Positions 28,505-38,058 of a stretch of 64,000 nucleotides of DNA are shown in pieces. The number at the start of each line of letters is the position of its first letter. The stretch's first letter is position 1. The stretch comes from Frateuria aurantia DSM 6220 (GTDB taxonomy: Bacteria; Pseudomonadota; Gammaproteobacteria; Xanthomonadales; Rhodanobacteraceae). Location: the NCBI RefSeq assembly GCF_000242255.2, contig NC_017033.1, forward strand, positions 1,240,001-1,304,000. The letters run 5' to 3'. The notes under the pieces were generated by a model. It saw nothing but the letters and a program-made list of their open reading frames with translations, was not told the origin of the DNA and did not search any database. The position numbers and the translations under genes were made by a program.

Positions 28505-29752
28505 TCACACCGTGCCGGCCATCTTGAAGATGGGCAGATAGATCGAGATCACCATGCCGCCGACCAGGACGCCCAGAACCACCATGATCAGGGGTTCCAG
28601 CAGGCTGGAAAGGGTATCGACCGCATTGTTGACCTCTTCCTCGTAGAAATCCGCGACCTTGAACAGCATGCTGTCCAGTGCGCCGGATTCTTCGCCGATG
28701 GCGGTCATCTGTACCACCATATTGGGAAACAGGCCGGTCTGACGCATCGCCAGCTGCATCTGGTGACCGACTGCCACGTCATCACGCATGGCACGGACGG
28801 CGTTGGCATAGACCACGCTGCCGGTGGCGCCGGCGACGGCTTCCAGGGCTTCCACCAGTGGCACGCCGGCCTGGAAGGTGACGCCCAGGGTCCGGGCGAA
28901 ACGTGCGATGGCCGACTGGCGAAGGATGTTGCCGATCACCGGCAGATGCAGGGACAGCCGATCCAGTACTTCGGCAAAAGCCCTGGATCGACGCTTGCCA
29001 ATGATGCTGCCCGCGATCGCGGCGACCAGGGCGCCGATCACCAGCCACCACCAGGACTGCATGAACTTCGAGGCGCCGATCACGAACTGGGTCGGCGCCG
29101 GCAGCTCCGCGCCGGCATCGCTGAAGGTCTGCTGGAAGACCGGGACCACGAACAGCAGCAGGATCATGGTCACGCCCAGTGCCACCACCATCACCATCAC
29201 CGGATAAAACAAGGCCTTCTTGATCTTGGCCTTGATCGCCTCGATGCGTTCCTTGTAAGTGGCGACGGTGGCCAGCACCGTATCCAGCACGCCGGCGGAT
29301 TCGCCGGCATGGACCAGATTGCGGTACAGCTCGTCGAACTGCTGGGGATAGCGGCCCAGCGCCTCGTGCAGGGAGGAGCCTGACTCGATGCCCGAGCGGA
29401 CATCATTGAGCATGTTCTTGAAGCGGATATTGCGCTGACCGCCGGCGATGATGTCGAAGGCCTGTACCATGGGCACACCGGCGGCCATCATGGTCGCGAT
29501 CTGGCGACTGAAAATGGCGATGTCGCGAGGCTTGACGGCCTTGCCCGCAGCGCCGAACAGCGGCTTGGGCCGCTCCTTGACGCTGCGCGGATTCATGCCC
29601 AGGCGACGTAGCTCGGCCTTGACCAGGGCTGCATTCTTGCCCTGCATCTCGCCCTTCATCAGCTTGTTGCGCTTGTCCAGAGCGACCCATTCATAGGTGA
29701 CCAGTCCGGGCACGGTCTGGGCTGACGGCGGGAGGCTGGGGCCGGGGGCCAT
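28505..29752 (-). CDS. pilC: type IV pilus inner-membrane platform protein
   Basis: A 415-residue GspF/PilC platform protein that couples the PilB and PilT motors to pilus assembly. It has two copies of the T2SSF domain (FSRQIATMMAAGVPMVQAF and FARTLGVTFQAGVPLVEAL), each followed by hydrophobic segments. The last helix region reads LEPLIMVVLGVLVGGMVISIYLP. ATG 29752 has an AAGGA ribosome site 7 nt upstream, so the longer frame is not used. It sits between pilB and pilD. Confidence 0.96.
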   Translation of the reverse strand: MAPGPSLPPSAQTVPGLVTYEWVALDKRNKLMKGEMQGKNAALVKAELRRLGMNPRSVKERPKPLFGAAGKAVKPRDIAIFSRQIATMMAAGVPMVQAFDIIAGGQRNIRFKNMLNDVRSGIESGSSLHEALGRYPQQFDELYRNLVHAGESAGVLDTVLATVATYKERIEAIKAKIKKALFYPVMVMVVALGVTMILLLFVVPVFQQTFSDAGAELPAPTQFVIGASKFMQSWWWLVIGALVAAIAGSIIGKRRSRAFAEVLDRLSLHLPVIGNILRQSAIARFARTLGVTFQAGVPLVEALEAVAGATGSVVYANAVRAMRDDVAVGHQMQLAMRQTGLFPNMVVQMTAIGEESGALDSMLFKVADFYEEEVNNAVDTLSSLLEPLIMVVLGVLVGGMVISIYLPIFKMAGTV

Positions 29753-29810
29753 GCATAAATCCTTGCGGCAAAAGGTGGCTACGGGCCGCCCGGGCCAGTG
29801 CCTGAGCGGA

Positions 29811-31532
29811 TCAGTCCTTGGTGATGCGTGCCATTTCGGCAAGGCTGATGATACCGGCCTTGACCTTGCTCAGGGCGGATTCGCGCAAATCCGGGATGCC
29901 GGCCTCGGCAGCGGCTTCGGCGATCTGCATGGCGCCGCCGCCACGCAGGATGATCTGCTGGATATTCTCCAGCAGCGGCATCACCTGATAGATGCCGACC
30001 CGGCCCTTGTAGCCGCCATTGCACTGCTCGCAGCCGACCGGCTCATAGATCGTCAGGCCGGCATCGATGTCCGTCTCGCTGAAGCCTTCGGCAAGCAGGG
30101 CGTGGCGCGGCAGTTCCACCGGACGCTTGCAGCTGTGCAGGCGCCGGGCCAGGCGCTGGGCGATCACCAAGGTCACCGAGGAGATGATGTTGTAAGGTGC
30201 GATGCCCATGTTCATCAGGCGGGCAATGGTCTGTGGCGCGTCATTGGTGTGCAGGGTGGACAGCACCATATGGCCGGTCTGGGCGGCCTTGATCGCGATT
30301 TCGGCGGTTTCCACGTCACGGATCTCGCCGACCATGATCACATCCGGATCCTGTCGCAGGAACGAGCGCAGGGCGGCGGCGAACGTCATGCCGCGCTTGG
30401 CATTCTGTTCGACCTGGTTGATGCCTTCGACCCGGATTTCCACCGGATCTTCGACCGTCGAGATATTGCGCTCGTCGGTATTGAGGATATTCAGGGCGGT
30501 ATACAGCGAGACGGTCTTGCCCGAGCCGGTCGGGCCGGTAACCAGCACCATGCCGTAGGGCTTGTGGATCGCGTCCAGATAGAGTCGCTTCTGGAACTCC
30601 TCATAGCCCAGCTTGTCGATGCCCAGCTTGGCGGAAGAGCCGTCCAGGATCCGCAGTACGATCTTCTCGCCGAACAGTGTCGGCAAGGTACTGACACGAA
30701 AGTCCATCGCCTGGGTCCTGGACAGGTTGAGCTTGATCCGGCCATCCTGCGGCACTCGCCGCTCGGCGATATCCAGACCGGCCATGACCTTGAGCCGCGA
30801 TGACAGGCGGGGAGCCAGCTTGGGAGGCGGGCTGGCCACGGCGATCAGCAGGCCATCCAGGCGCAGGCGGATCCGGTAATGCTGCTCGAACGGTTCGAAA
30901 TGGATGTCGGAGGCGCCGCGACGAATCGCGTCAAGCAGGATCTTGTTGACGAACTTGACGATGGGCGCGTCATCGGCGGCATTGGCATCGATGCCGCTGA
31001 TGGATTCTTCCTGGTCACCGTATTCGTGCTCCAGTTCGCTCAGCACCGAATCGTCGATGTGCGGCAGTGCAGCGCCGAGCTTGTTGACGGCGGCATGGAT
31101 GAATTGCTGCAGCTGGCGGTGCTCGACCAGCAGCGGTTCGATGATGTGACTGGACTGGAACTTGAATTCGTCGATCACATGGCTCTGCATGGGATCGGCG
31201 ATGGCGACATAGAGTCGCTTGTTGCGCCGCATGATGGGCAGTGCCTGATGCTTGCTGATCAGGGCTTCATTGAGCAGCTCGGCCGGCAGCTCCGGCATGT
31301 CCAGGGCGGCCAGATCCACCAGCGGAATACCGAACTCGCGGGACGAGGCCTCGCTCAGCGAGAGGCTGTCGACGGCCTGCCGGTCCTGCAGCCAGCTCAC
31401 CAGGGTCTGTCTTTGCGTATTGGCCTCCGCCATGGCATGGCGAATGGCATCTTCGGACATCAGGCCTTCGTCCACCAGTCGGCGGGAGAGGCCTCTCAGG
31501 GGACTGGAAGCGTGATTGAACTGCGTCGACAT
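29811..31532 (-). CDS. pilB: type IV pilus extension ATPase
   Basis: A 573-residue GspE/PilB hexameric ATPase driving pilus polymerisation. The N-terminal MshEN domain (residues about 20-140) may bind cyclic di-GMP. The C-terminal ATPase has Walker A GPTGSGKTVSLYTAL, an Asp box (STVEDPVEIRVEGINQ), Walker B DPDVIMVGEIRDVETAEIA and a His box (GHMVLSTLHTND). A tetracysteine-like zinc site (CEQCNGGYKGR) follows. ATG 31532. It is the first gene of pilB-pilC-pilD-coaE; the major pilin gene is not in this window. Confidence 0.97.
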   Translation of the reverse strand: MSTQFNHASSPLRGLSRRLVDEGLMSEDAIRHAMAEANTQRQTLVSWLQDRQAVDSLSLSEASSREFGIPLVDLAALDMPELPAELLNEALISKHQALPIMRRNKRLYVAIADPMQSHVIDEFKFQSSHIIEPLLVEHRQLQQFIHAAVNKLGAALPHIDDSVLSELEHEYGDQEESISGIDANAADDAPIVKFVNKILLDAIRRGASDIHFEPFEQHYRIRLRLDGLLIAVASPPPKLAPRLSSRLKVMAGLDIAERRVPQDGRIKLNLSRTQAMDFRVSTLPTLFGEKIVLRILDGSSAKLGIDKLGYEEFQKRLYLDAIHKPYGMVLVTGPTGSGKTVSLYTALNILNTDERNISTVEDPVEIRVEGINQVEQNAKRGMTFAAALRSFLRQDPDVIMVGEIRDVETAEIAIKAAQTGHMVLSTLHTNDAPQTIARLMNMGIAPYNIISSVTLVIAQRLARRLHSCKRPVELPRHALLAEGFSETDIDAGLTIYEPVGCEQCNGGYKGRVGIYQVMPLLENIQQIILRGGGAMQIAEAAAEAGIPDLRESALSKVKAGIISLAEMARITKD

Positions 31533-31731
31533 GAGCGGGTCACTGTGGGGGACCTGGCCAATTTAGCGCATTGCAAGGCTGCTCGCCTATGCAGCGACGG
31601 GCATCCGCAGGCTTGCAAGCGTGATCCGGTAGCCGTTTTCGACAAGGCATGCTGACACGTCATGTTGACAGGGAATCGTGGCAACGGAGCGAGAGGCAGG
31701 GCATGGCCGGGCATACGCGGACCCTGCATGC

Positions 31732-31761
31732 AAAAAAAGCCGGAGCAAGGCTCCGGCTTTT
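31732..31761. terminator. rho-independent terminator after DEAD-box gene
   Basis: An 8-bp stem (31739-31746 with 31750-31757) has a three-base loop. It is flanked by seven As on the left and four Ts on the right. On the reverse strand it ends the helicase gene with a seven-T run. The rest of the 270-base spacer to pilB holds only the pilB leader. Confidence 0.85.
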
Positions 31762-31802
31762 CAGAGGGCGGATCGACCTGTCATGCAGGTCGATCCGGTT
31801 CT

Positions 31803-33614
31803 TCAGCGCGAGAACTTCGGGCGCGGACCGCGACCGCCGGGGCGGCCCTTGCCATAGCCGCCACCGCCGCGACGTGGCGGGGCAGAACCGCCGGCGTCAG
31901 GTGATTCGGTGCCGTCCCATTCATGGATCTTCAGCTGGCGCTGGGCGACCCAGACATTGCCGAGGTGATCGAATACCTCGCGCGGCATGCCGTCCGGCAG
32001 ATCGACCAGGGTGTATTCGCCACGGATGCTGAGCTTGCCGATGAACTGGCTCTCCAGACCGCTTTCGTTGGCGATGGCGCCGACGATGTTGCCGGGCTTC
32101 ACACCGTGCTGGTGACCGACTTCGATGCGGTAGGTGCGCTTGCCTTCCTCGGTACGGTGTTCACGCATCGGGCGCGGGGCGCGGCTGTCACGGTCGCCAC
32201 GCTCCGGACGATCGCCGCGTTCGCTGCGCTGGCGGCGCTCGTCATTTTCGAACGGGCGTGGCTCGCGCTTGGGCGGCGGAGTCAGCAGCAGCGGCTGGTC
32301 GCCTTGCGACAGCTTGGCCAGCGCGGCAGCGATCTCGATGGCCGGAACATTGTGCTCCTGCTCGTACTGCTCGATCAGCTGCTGGAACAGCTCCAGTCCG
32401 TCCAGGCCCAGGGTCTCGGTAATGCGGTCCTTGAAACGGTTGACGCGACGGTCGTTGACGGCCTCGATCGTCGGCAGCTTCATTTCCTCGATGGGCTGGC
32501 GGGTAGCACGCTCGATCGCCCGCAGCATGCCCTTTTCGCGGGGCGTGACGAACAGGATCGCCTCGCCGCTGCGGCCGGCGCGACCGGTACGGCCGATGCG
32601 GTGCACATAGCTTTCCGTGTCATACGGGATGTCGTAGTTCAGTACGTGGCTGATTCGCTCGACGTCCAGACCGCGGGCAGCCACATCGGTGGCCACCAGA
32701 ATGTCCAGTTTGCCGTCCTTCAGCTGCTGGATCACGCGCTCGCGTTGCGGCTGGGCGATATCGCCGTTGATGGCGGCGGCGGCAAAACCGCGTGCCTGCA
32801 GGCGTTCGGACAGCTCTTCGGTGGCCTGCTTGGTGCGGGCGAAGACGATCATCGCATCGAAGGACTCGGCCTCCAGGATGCGGGTCATCGCGTCCAGCTT
32901 GTGCAGGCCGCTGACCCACCAGTAGCGCTGGCGGATATTGGTATTGGTGCTGGTCGCGGCCTTGATGGTCACTTCGACCGGCGTTTTCAGGTGCTGCTGG
33001 GCGATCTTGCGGATCTGCGAAGGCATGGTGGCCGAGAACAGCGCGACCTGGCGGGTTGGCGGGGTGGCCTCCAGAACTTTTTCGACGTCGTCGATAAAGC
33101 CCATCCGCAGCATTTCGTCGGCTTCGTCCAGCACCAGGAACTTCAGCTCGGACAGGTCCAGCGAGCCCCGGGTCAGATGGTCAATGACACGGCCCGGGGT
33201 GCCGACGATGACCTGTACGCCACGACGCAGGGCCTGCAGCTGCGGACCGTAGCTCTGGCCACCGTAGATCGGCAGAATGTGGAAACCCGGCATGTGCGCG
33301 GCATAGCGCTGGAAGGCCTCGGCGACCTGGATGGCCAGTTCGCGGGTCGGGGCCAGCACCAGTGCCTGCGGCTTGTTGCTGTCGCGCTCGATGCGCGAGA
33401 GCACCGGCAGGGCGAAGGCCGCGGTCTTGCCGGTGCCGGTCTGGGCCTGGCCCAGCACATCGCGGCCTTCGAGCAGCGGCGGAATGGTGGCGGACTGGAT
33501 GGGGGAAGGGGATTCATATCCGACCTCGCGCAGCGCCTGAAGAATTTCGGGGCGCAAAGGCAAAGCGGAAAAACCGGCAGGGGCCGGCGAGGATTCGGAA
33601 ACAGGGGACGACAT
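31803..33614 (-). CDS. deaD: DEAD-box ATP-dependent RNA helicase, DeaD/CsdA type
   Basis: A 603-residue helicase. Core motifs are AQTGTGKTAAFALP (I), PTRELAIQV (Ia), VLDEADEMLRMGF (II), FSATMP (III), VATDVAARGLDVERI (V) and HRIGRTGRAGRSG (VI). The C-terminal part has a charged Arg/Asp/Glu-rich linker, a DbpA-like RNA-binding domain (YRIEVGHQHGVKPGNIVGAI) and an RGG-rich tail. This layout matches DeaD/CsdA, which remodels RNA during cold-shock ribosome assembly. ATG 33614 with a GAGGTT ribosome site was chosen. It stands alone, ending at the 31732-31761 terminator. Confidence 0.9.
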   Translation of the reverse strand: MSSPVSESSPAPAGFSALPLRPEILQALREVGYESPSPIQSATIPPLLEGRDVLGQAQTGTGKTAAFALPVLSRIERDSNKPQALVLAPTRELAIQVAEAFQRYAAHMPGFHILPIYGGQSYGPQLQALRRGVQVIVGTPGRVIDHLTRGSLDLSELKFLVLDEADEMLRMGFIDDVEKVLEATPPTRQVALFSATMPSQIRKIAQQHLKTPVEVTIKAATSTNTNIRQRYWWVSGLHKLDAMTRILEAESFDAMIVFARTKQATEELSERLQARGFAAAAINGDIAQPQRERVIQQLKDGKLDILVATDVAARGLDVERISHVLNYDIPYDTESYVHRIGRTGRAGRSGEAILFVTPREKGMLRAIERATRQPIEEMKLPTIEAVNDRRVNRFKDRITETLGLDGLELFQQLIEQYEQEHNVPAIEIAAALAKLSQGDQPLLLTPPPKREPRPFENDERRQRSERGDRPERGDRDSRAPRPMREHRTEEGKRTYRIEVGHQHGVKPGNIVGAIANESGLESQFIGKLSIRGEYTLVDLPDGMPREVFDHLGNVWVAQRQLKIHEWDGTESPDAGGSAPPRRGGGGYGKGRPGGRGPRPKFSR

Positions 33615-33779
33615 GGCAACCTCAATGCGGGATGCGTGTGCAAATGGTACACGCATGGTTTTCTATTGTAACAGATTTAGGGACTTGGCGCTGAGTTCGG
33701 CAAGCTGTCGATCGCCGCATTCCGATGCGGGAGCGGGCGACTATACTGAAGCGACATTCAGGCAAAGGTGGATCTGGGC

Positions 33780-34529
33780 ATGACTGGAAAATTGACGGAC
33801 CGCGTGGCTCTGGTGACCGGAGCATCGTCGGGCATTGGCGAGGCCACTGCCTTGGCGCTGGCCAAGGCCAGTGCCCGCGTCGCTCTGGTAGGGCGGCGCG
33901 AGGAGCGACTGAGGTCTGTGGCCGAGATGATCCGGACGGAGGGTGGCGAGGCGCGGGTCTATGTGGCGGATCTGGTCGACGAGGCTGCGGCCAGCCAGGT
34001 CGTGCGGGACTGCGAAGCGGATTTCGGGCGTCTGGACATTCTGGTCAACAATGCCGGCGTGATGTATCTGGAGCCGGTGCTGACGGCGGATCTGGGGCGC
34101 TGGCGGCAGATGATCGAACTTAATCTGCTGAGCCTGATCGCGGCCACCCAGGCGGCGCTGCCCGGCATGAAACAGCGGGGCGAGGGCCATATCATCAATA
34201 TTGCCTCCACGGCCGGTCGTATCGCCAACCCCAACGGCGCCGGCTACTCGGCGACCAAGTTCGGGGTGGTGGCGTTTTCCGAGGCCTTGCGCAAGGAGGT
34301 CCATGCCGACCGGATCCGGGTCACCGTGATCGAGCCGGGTCTGGTGGCCACCGAGCTGCGCGAGCATATCGCCGACAAGGCCGTACAGGGCGCGATCAAT
34401 GCCTGGGCCGACAGCCTGCGCCAGCTGCAGTCCGAGGATATCGCCGATGCCGTGGTCTATTGCGCGACCCGGCCTGCTCATGTGGCGATCAACGAGATGC
34501 TGATCCGGCCGACAGACCAGGAGCGCTGA
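33780..34529 (+). CDS. classical short-chain dehydrogenase/reductase
   Basis: A 249-residue NAD(P)-dependent SDR. It has the cofactor motif TGASSGIGEA, NNAGVMYLEP (structural motif), catalytic Ser in NIASTAGRI and YSATKFG (catalytic Tyr-Lys). RREERL after strand 2 favours NADPH. The family includes serine/3-hydroxy-acid dehydrogenases such as YdfG. ATG 33780 follows an AAAGGTGG ribosome site; GTG 33768 is less likely. A TATACT -10 box lies at 33742-33747. The substrate cannot be read. Confidence 0.88.
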   Translation: MTGKLTDRVALVTGASSGIGEATALALAKASARVALVGRREERLRSVAEMIRTEGGEARVYVADLVDEAAASQVVRDCEADFGRLDILVNNAGVMYLEPVLTADLGRWRQMIELNLLSLIAATQAALPGMKQRGEGHIINIASTAGRIANPNGAGYSATKFGVVAFSEALRKEVHADRIRVTVIEPGLVATELREHIADKAVQGAINAWADSLRQLQSEDIADAVVYCATRPAHVAINEMLIRPTDQER

Positions 34530-34623
34530 GAGTGGTTTGGCGGATTCGGGCAACGCGAGAGCTCCGGAAAGCGGCATGGGCCGGCGGTCGAGCGGACCGA
34601 CGGCGGTATGAAGCGGGTACGGC

Positions 34624-35202
34624 ATGCCGGATCTGACGATGCCCCGACTGCACACGCCACGGATGGTATGTCGTGCTCCGGTAGCGGCCGATACCGGTCG
34701 CCTGCTGGAGTACCGCATGCGCAATCGCGATCATCTCGAGCCCTGGGAGCCGTGGCATGACGCGTCCTATTACAGTCGCGAGGCGGTGGCTCGCAGCATT
34801 GCCCATGCCATGGCCGCGGCGCGGCTGGAGCAGGGCTATCCGTTCTGTATCTTCAGTCCTGACGAAACCGAGATCTGGGGCAGCTTCACCTTCGCCAACA
34901 TCGTGCGTGGCGTGTTTCAGGCCTGTCACCTGGGTTATGGTCTGGCCGCGGACAAGCAGGGCCAGGGATTGATGCACGAGGCCCTTGAGGCAGGCCTGGA
35001 ATGGGCTTTTGCCGGCCTTGGCCTGCATCGGATCATGGCCAACTACATGCCTGCCAACGTACGAAGCGGCGCCTTGCTGCAACGACTGGGATTCGAGCGG
35101 GAAGGTTACGCCCGGGATTATCTGAAAATCGCCGGGCGCTGGCAGGACCATGTGCTGACGGCACGGATCGCGCCGTCAGCCGGTATTTCAGTCGGCGTGT
35201 GA
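34624..35202 (+). CDS. RimJ/RimL-like GNAT N-acetyltransferase
   Basis: A 192-residue GNAT acetyltransferase resembling ribosomal protein S5-alanine N-acetyltransferase RimJ. Early PRMVCRAPVAADTGRLLEY and NRDHLEPWEPWHDASYY match RimJ, the acetyl-CoA loop is seen in LGYGLAADKQGQGLMHEAL, and ANYMPANVRSGALLQRLGF follows. ATG 34624 or ATG 34639 could be used. Its last 15 bases overlap the end of the convergent rhlE-like gene. The exact acetyl acceptor is inferred from similarity only. Confidence 0.85.
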   Translation: MPDLTMPRLHTPRMVCRAPVAADTGRLLEYRMRNRDHLEPWEPWHDASYYSREAVARSIAHAMAAARLEQGYPFCIFSPDETEIWGSFTFANIVRGVFQACHLGYGLAADKQGQGLMHEALEAGLEWAFAGLGLHRIMANYMPANVRSGALLQRLGFEREGYARDYLKIAGRWQDHVLTARIAPSAGISVGV

Positions 35203-36516
35203 GCGCGAGCCGCCCTGGCCGCCACGACGCTGGCCGCTGCCCTGGCCGCGACCGCCACCCTGATGGCCGCCCTGCGCCCGACGCTGGCCGCCGCCATTGC
35301 CATTGCCGTTGCGCGGGCCGCGCGAACCGCGCGGCTGCTGCGGACGCTGTTGCGGGCGTGGTGCGCCGGCATCCAGTCGCAACGGCTGGCTGGGTTCAAA
35401 GCCTTCCACGTTGGCGATGGCAATGTCCTGGTTCAGCAGTTTGCGGATATCCCGCAGCAGGCCGGACTCGTCATGGCTGACCAGGGAAATGGCCAGGCCT
35501 TCGGCGCCGGCGCGGCCGGTACGACCGATGCGGTGCACATAATCCTCGGCCACCATCGGCAGGTCGAAATTGATGACTACCGGCAGCTGATCGATATCGA
35601 TGCCACGTGCGGCGATGTCGGTGGCTACCAGCACGGTGGTCCTGCCGCTCTTGAAGTCGGCCAGGGCGCGGGTGCGGGCATTCTGGCTCTTGTTGCCGTG
35701 GATGGCGGCCGAACGCAGGCCGGCGGCATCCAGAAACTTCACCAGCTTGTCGGCGCCATGCTTGGTGCGGCTGAACACCAGAGTCTGGCGGCGACTGTCC
35801 TTGGCCAGCACGTGCAGCAGCAAGTCACGCTTCACCGCGGCATCGACCGGATGCACGTGATGACTGATGGTAGTGTTGACGGTATTGGGCGGAGCGACCG
35901 AGATTTCGACCGGGTTGCTCAGAAAGTCCATCGCCAGCGCCTTGATCGGCGGGGCAAAGGTGGCTGAGAACAGCAAGGTCTGCCGGTTTTTCGGCAAGGC
36001 CTGCACCACCCGCTTCAGGGCCGGCAGAAAGCCCATGTCCAGCATGCGGTCGGCTTCGTCCAGGATCAGCAGCTCGATGCCTGACAGGTCGATGGTCCGC
36101 TGCTGCATATGGTCGATCAGACGGCCCGGAGTCGCGATGACCACGTCCACGCCACGGCGCAGGGCCTGGACCTGGTTGCCCATGCCCACGCCGCCGAAGA
36201 TCACGGTGCTGGTGCAATGCATATGCTTGGCATAGCTGCGCAGATTGTCGTTGACCTGGGCAGTCAGTTCACGGGTCGGGGTCAGTACCAGAGCGCGCGG
36301 CTTGCGGGCGCCACGGGCGCCGTCGCCCAGCTTCTGCAGCAGGGGCAGAGCGAAGGCGGCCGTCTTGCCGGTGCCGGTCTGGGCGGCGGCGAGCACGTCG
36401 CGACCGGCGAGTACGGCAGGAATGGCTTCGGCCTGGATCGGGGTGGGTGCGGTATAGCCCTGTTCGGCAAGCGCACGTAGCAACGCGGGCGCAAGGCCCA
36501 GCGATTCAAATGACAT
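35188..36516 (-). CDS. rhlE: DEAD-box ATP-dependent RNA helicase, RhlE type
   Basis: A 442-residue helicase. The Q motif GYTAPTPIQAEAIPAVL precedes AAQTGTGKTAAFALP (I), PTRELTAQV (Ia), ILDEADRMLDMGF (II), FSATFAPP (III), VATDIAARGIDIDQL (V) and HRIGRTGRAGAEG (VI). The C-terminus is a low-complexity tail of Gly, Arg, Gln and Asn, typical of RhlE. RhlE takes part in rRNA processing and RNA turnover. ATG 36516. The promoter at 36620-36648 implies a leader of about 95 nt. Confidence 0.92.
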   Translation of the reverse strand: MSFESLGLAPALLRALAEQGYTAPTPIQAEAIPAVLAGRDVLAAAQTGTGKTAAFALPLLQKLGDGARGARKPRALVLTPTRELTAQVNDNLRSYAKHMHCTSTVIFGGVGMGNQVQALRRGVDVVIATPGRLIDHMQQRTIDLSGIELLILDEADRMLDMGFLPALKRVVQALPKNRQTLLFSATFAPPIKALAMDFLSNPVEISVAPPNTVNTTISHHVHPVDAAVKRDLLLHVLAKDSRRQTLVFSRTKHGADKLVKFLDAAGLRSAAIHGNKSQNARTRALADFKSGRTTVLVATDIAARGIDIDQLPVVINFDLPMVAEDYVHRIGRTGRAGAEGLAISLVSHDESGLLRDIRKLLNQDIAIANVEGFEPSQPLRLDAGAPRPQQRPQQPRGSRGPRNGNGNGGGQRRAQGGHQGGGRGQGSGQRRGGQGGSRSHAD

Positions 36517-36619
36517 GGATTCAAGCTCCTGAGCAACCCGGAGCCTGTTAAAGACCGTGTTGCGTTTGAGAGGGAGAGCGGCGGGGCGCCGCGACTCGCG
36601 CGGACTGCGCGAATGTCCC

Positions 36620-36648
36620 AGTATAGCCTGAATGTCGGTTATCGTCAG
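36620..36648 (-). promoter_or_regulatory. sigma70-like promoter of rhlE
   Basis: On the reverse strand a -35 box CTGACG (36643-36648) and a -10 box TATACT (36620-36625) are separated by exactly 17 bp. Confidence 0.55.
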
Positions 36649-36751
36649 CTGTCAGTGCGGTCTCGGCGGCCCTCGCTGTGCGGGCTTCGGACGAGGGGCC
36701 GTTGTGTTAGTCTCGCCGCCGCGTCATTTTGACCAATACCCTGGGGGTCGG

Positions 36752-37966
36752 ATGTTTTCCTCGCTGCGTGAACTCAGCTCCACCCAACGTCATACCGTGC
36801 TGGCCAGTTTTCTGGGCTGGACCCTTGATGCGTTCGATTTTTTTCTGTTGACCTTCGTGCTGCTTGCCGTGGCCAGGGATTTCCATGCTTCGCCGGCGGT
36901 CGTGAGTCTTGGCCTGACTCTGACTTTGGCCGGCCGCCCCCTGGGCGCCTTCATCTTCGGGAGGCTGGCCGATCGTTATGGGCGGCGCCCGATTCTGATG
37001 CTGGATATCGTGCTGTTCTCGTTGTTTGAACTGGCCAGCGCGTTCGCACCCAATCTGGCCATGCTGCTGGCGACCCGTTTTCTGTTCGGGATCGCGATGG
37101 GCGGTGAATGGGGCATTGGTGCGTCCCTCGCGATGGAGTCGATTCCGGCCAGGTCGCGTGGCCTGATTTCGGGCCTGCTGCAGAGCGGCTATCCGGCGGG
37201 CTTCTTTCTGGCGGCGCTGGCCAACTGGCTGCTGATCGACCATATCGGCTGGCGCGGTCTGTTTGTGGTGGGGGCGTTGCCGGCTCTCCTGGTGATTTAT
37301 ATCCGTCGCAAGGTGCCCGAATCCGAAGTCTGGCAGGCCGGTCAGCATGCTCCCCGTCAGAGCTTGCTGCGAGCGATGCGCGGACACTGGAAACTGGCCT
37401 TCTATCTGATGCTGCTGATGGCGGCCTTCAACATGTTCAGTCATGGCTCGCAGGACCTCTATCACAATTTCGAAGAGACCAGCCTGCATCTGCCGGCAGG
37501 CTCGGGGGCGGCTTTCATGCTGGTGGCGATGCTGAATCTTGGCGCCCTGGTAGGCGGCTTGCTGTTCGGTGCCTTGTCGGAGCGGATAGGTCGGAGGCGG
37601 GCGATGATGCTGGCGGCCCTGTTGGCGATTCCGGCGGTGCCGCTGTGGATGTACGGCAGTTCGCTGGTCTGGCTGGCCGCGGGGGCTTTTCTGATCCAGA
37701 TGATGATCCAGGGCGCCTGGGGTGTCGTACCCAGTCATCTCAATGAGCTGGCGCCCGCTGCGGTTCGTGGCACTTTGCCGGGGGTGGTCTATCAGGCCGG
37801 CAATCTGCTGGCGGCATTGACGCCGGCGGCGCAGGGCTGGATGGCCGCCCGTTGTGGTGGACTGACCACGGCGATGTCGATCTGGATCGTGGTGGTGGCC
37901 TTGTTGCTGACTTTTCTGGTCTGGGTCGGGCCGGAGGCCAAGGATGTCTCGCTGGCCGAGTCCTGA
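36752..37966 (+). CDS. MFS transporter, SHS (carboxylate/lactate) type
   Basis: A 404-residue 12-helix MFS protein. The N-terminus has SFLGWTLDAFDFFLLTFVL, typical of sialate:H+ symporter and lactate (JEN1-like) carriers. Motif A follows as GRLADRYGRRPILM, and EWGIGASLAMESIP is the helix 4-5 signature. A repeat motif GALSERIGRRRAM occurs in the second half. A monocarboxylate such as lactate is the most likely substrate, by family only. ATG 36752 follows a GGGGGTCGG stretch. It stands alone. Confidence 0.85.
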   Translation: MFSSLRELSSTQRHTVLASFLGWTLDAFDFFLLTFVLLAVARDFHASPAVVSLGLTLTLAGRPLGAFIFGRLADRYGRRPILMLDIVLFSLFELASAFAPNLAMLLATRFLFGIAMGGEWGIGASLAMESIPARSRGLISGLLQSGYPAGFFLAALANWLLIDHIGWRGLFVVGALPALLVIYIRRKVPESEVWQAGQHAPRQSLLRAMRGHWKLAFYLMLLMAAFNMFSHGSQDLYHNFEETSLHLPAGSGAAFMLVAMLNLGALVGGLLFGALSERIGRRRAMMLAALLAIPAVPLWMYGSSLVWLAAGAFLIQMMIQGAWGVVPSHLNELAPAAVRGTLPGVVYQAGNLLAALTPAAQGWMAARCGGLTTAMSIWIVVVALLLTFLVWVGPEAKDVSLAES

Positions 37967-38058
37967 TTGGGCCGAGGGCGGCGCGTGGGGCACGGAAGTC
38001 TTTGGTCCCTTTTCCCGGCCCTGCTAGACTGGCGGTTTGATCGTTTGCGAGATAAGTC

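Noticed and set aside
31923-33671. 582-codon plus-strand frame
   Set aside because: It is antisense to the DeaD-type helicase, which carries every helicase motif.
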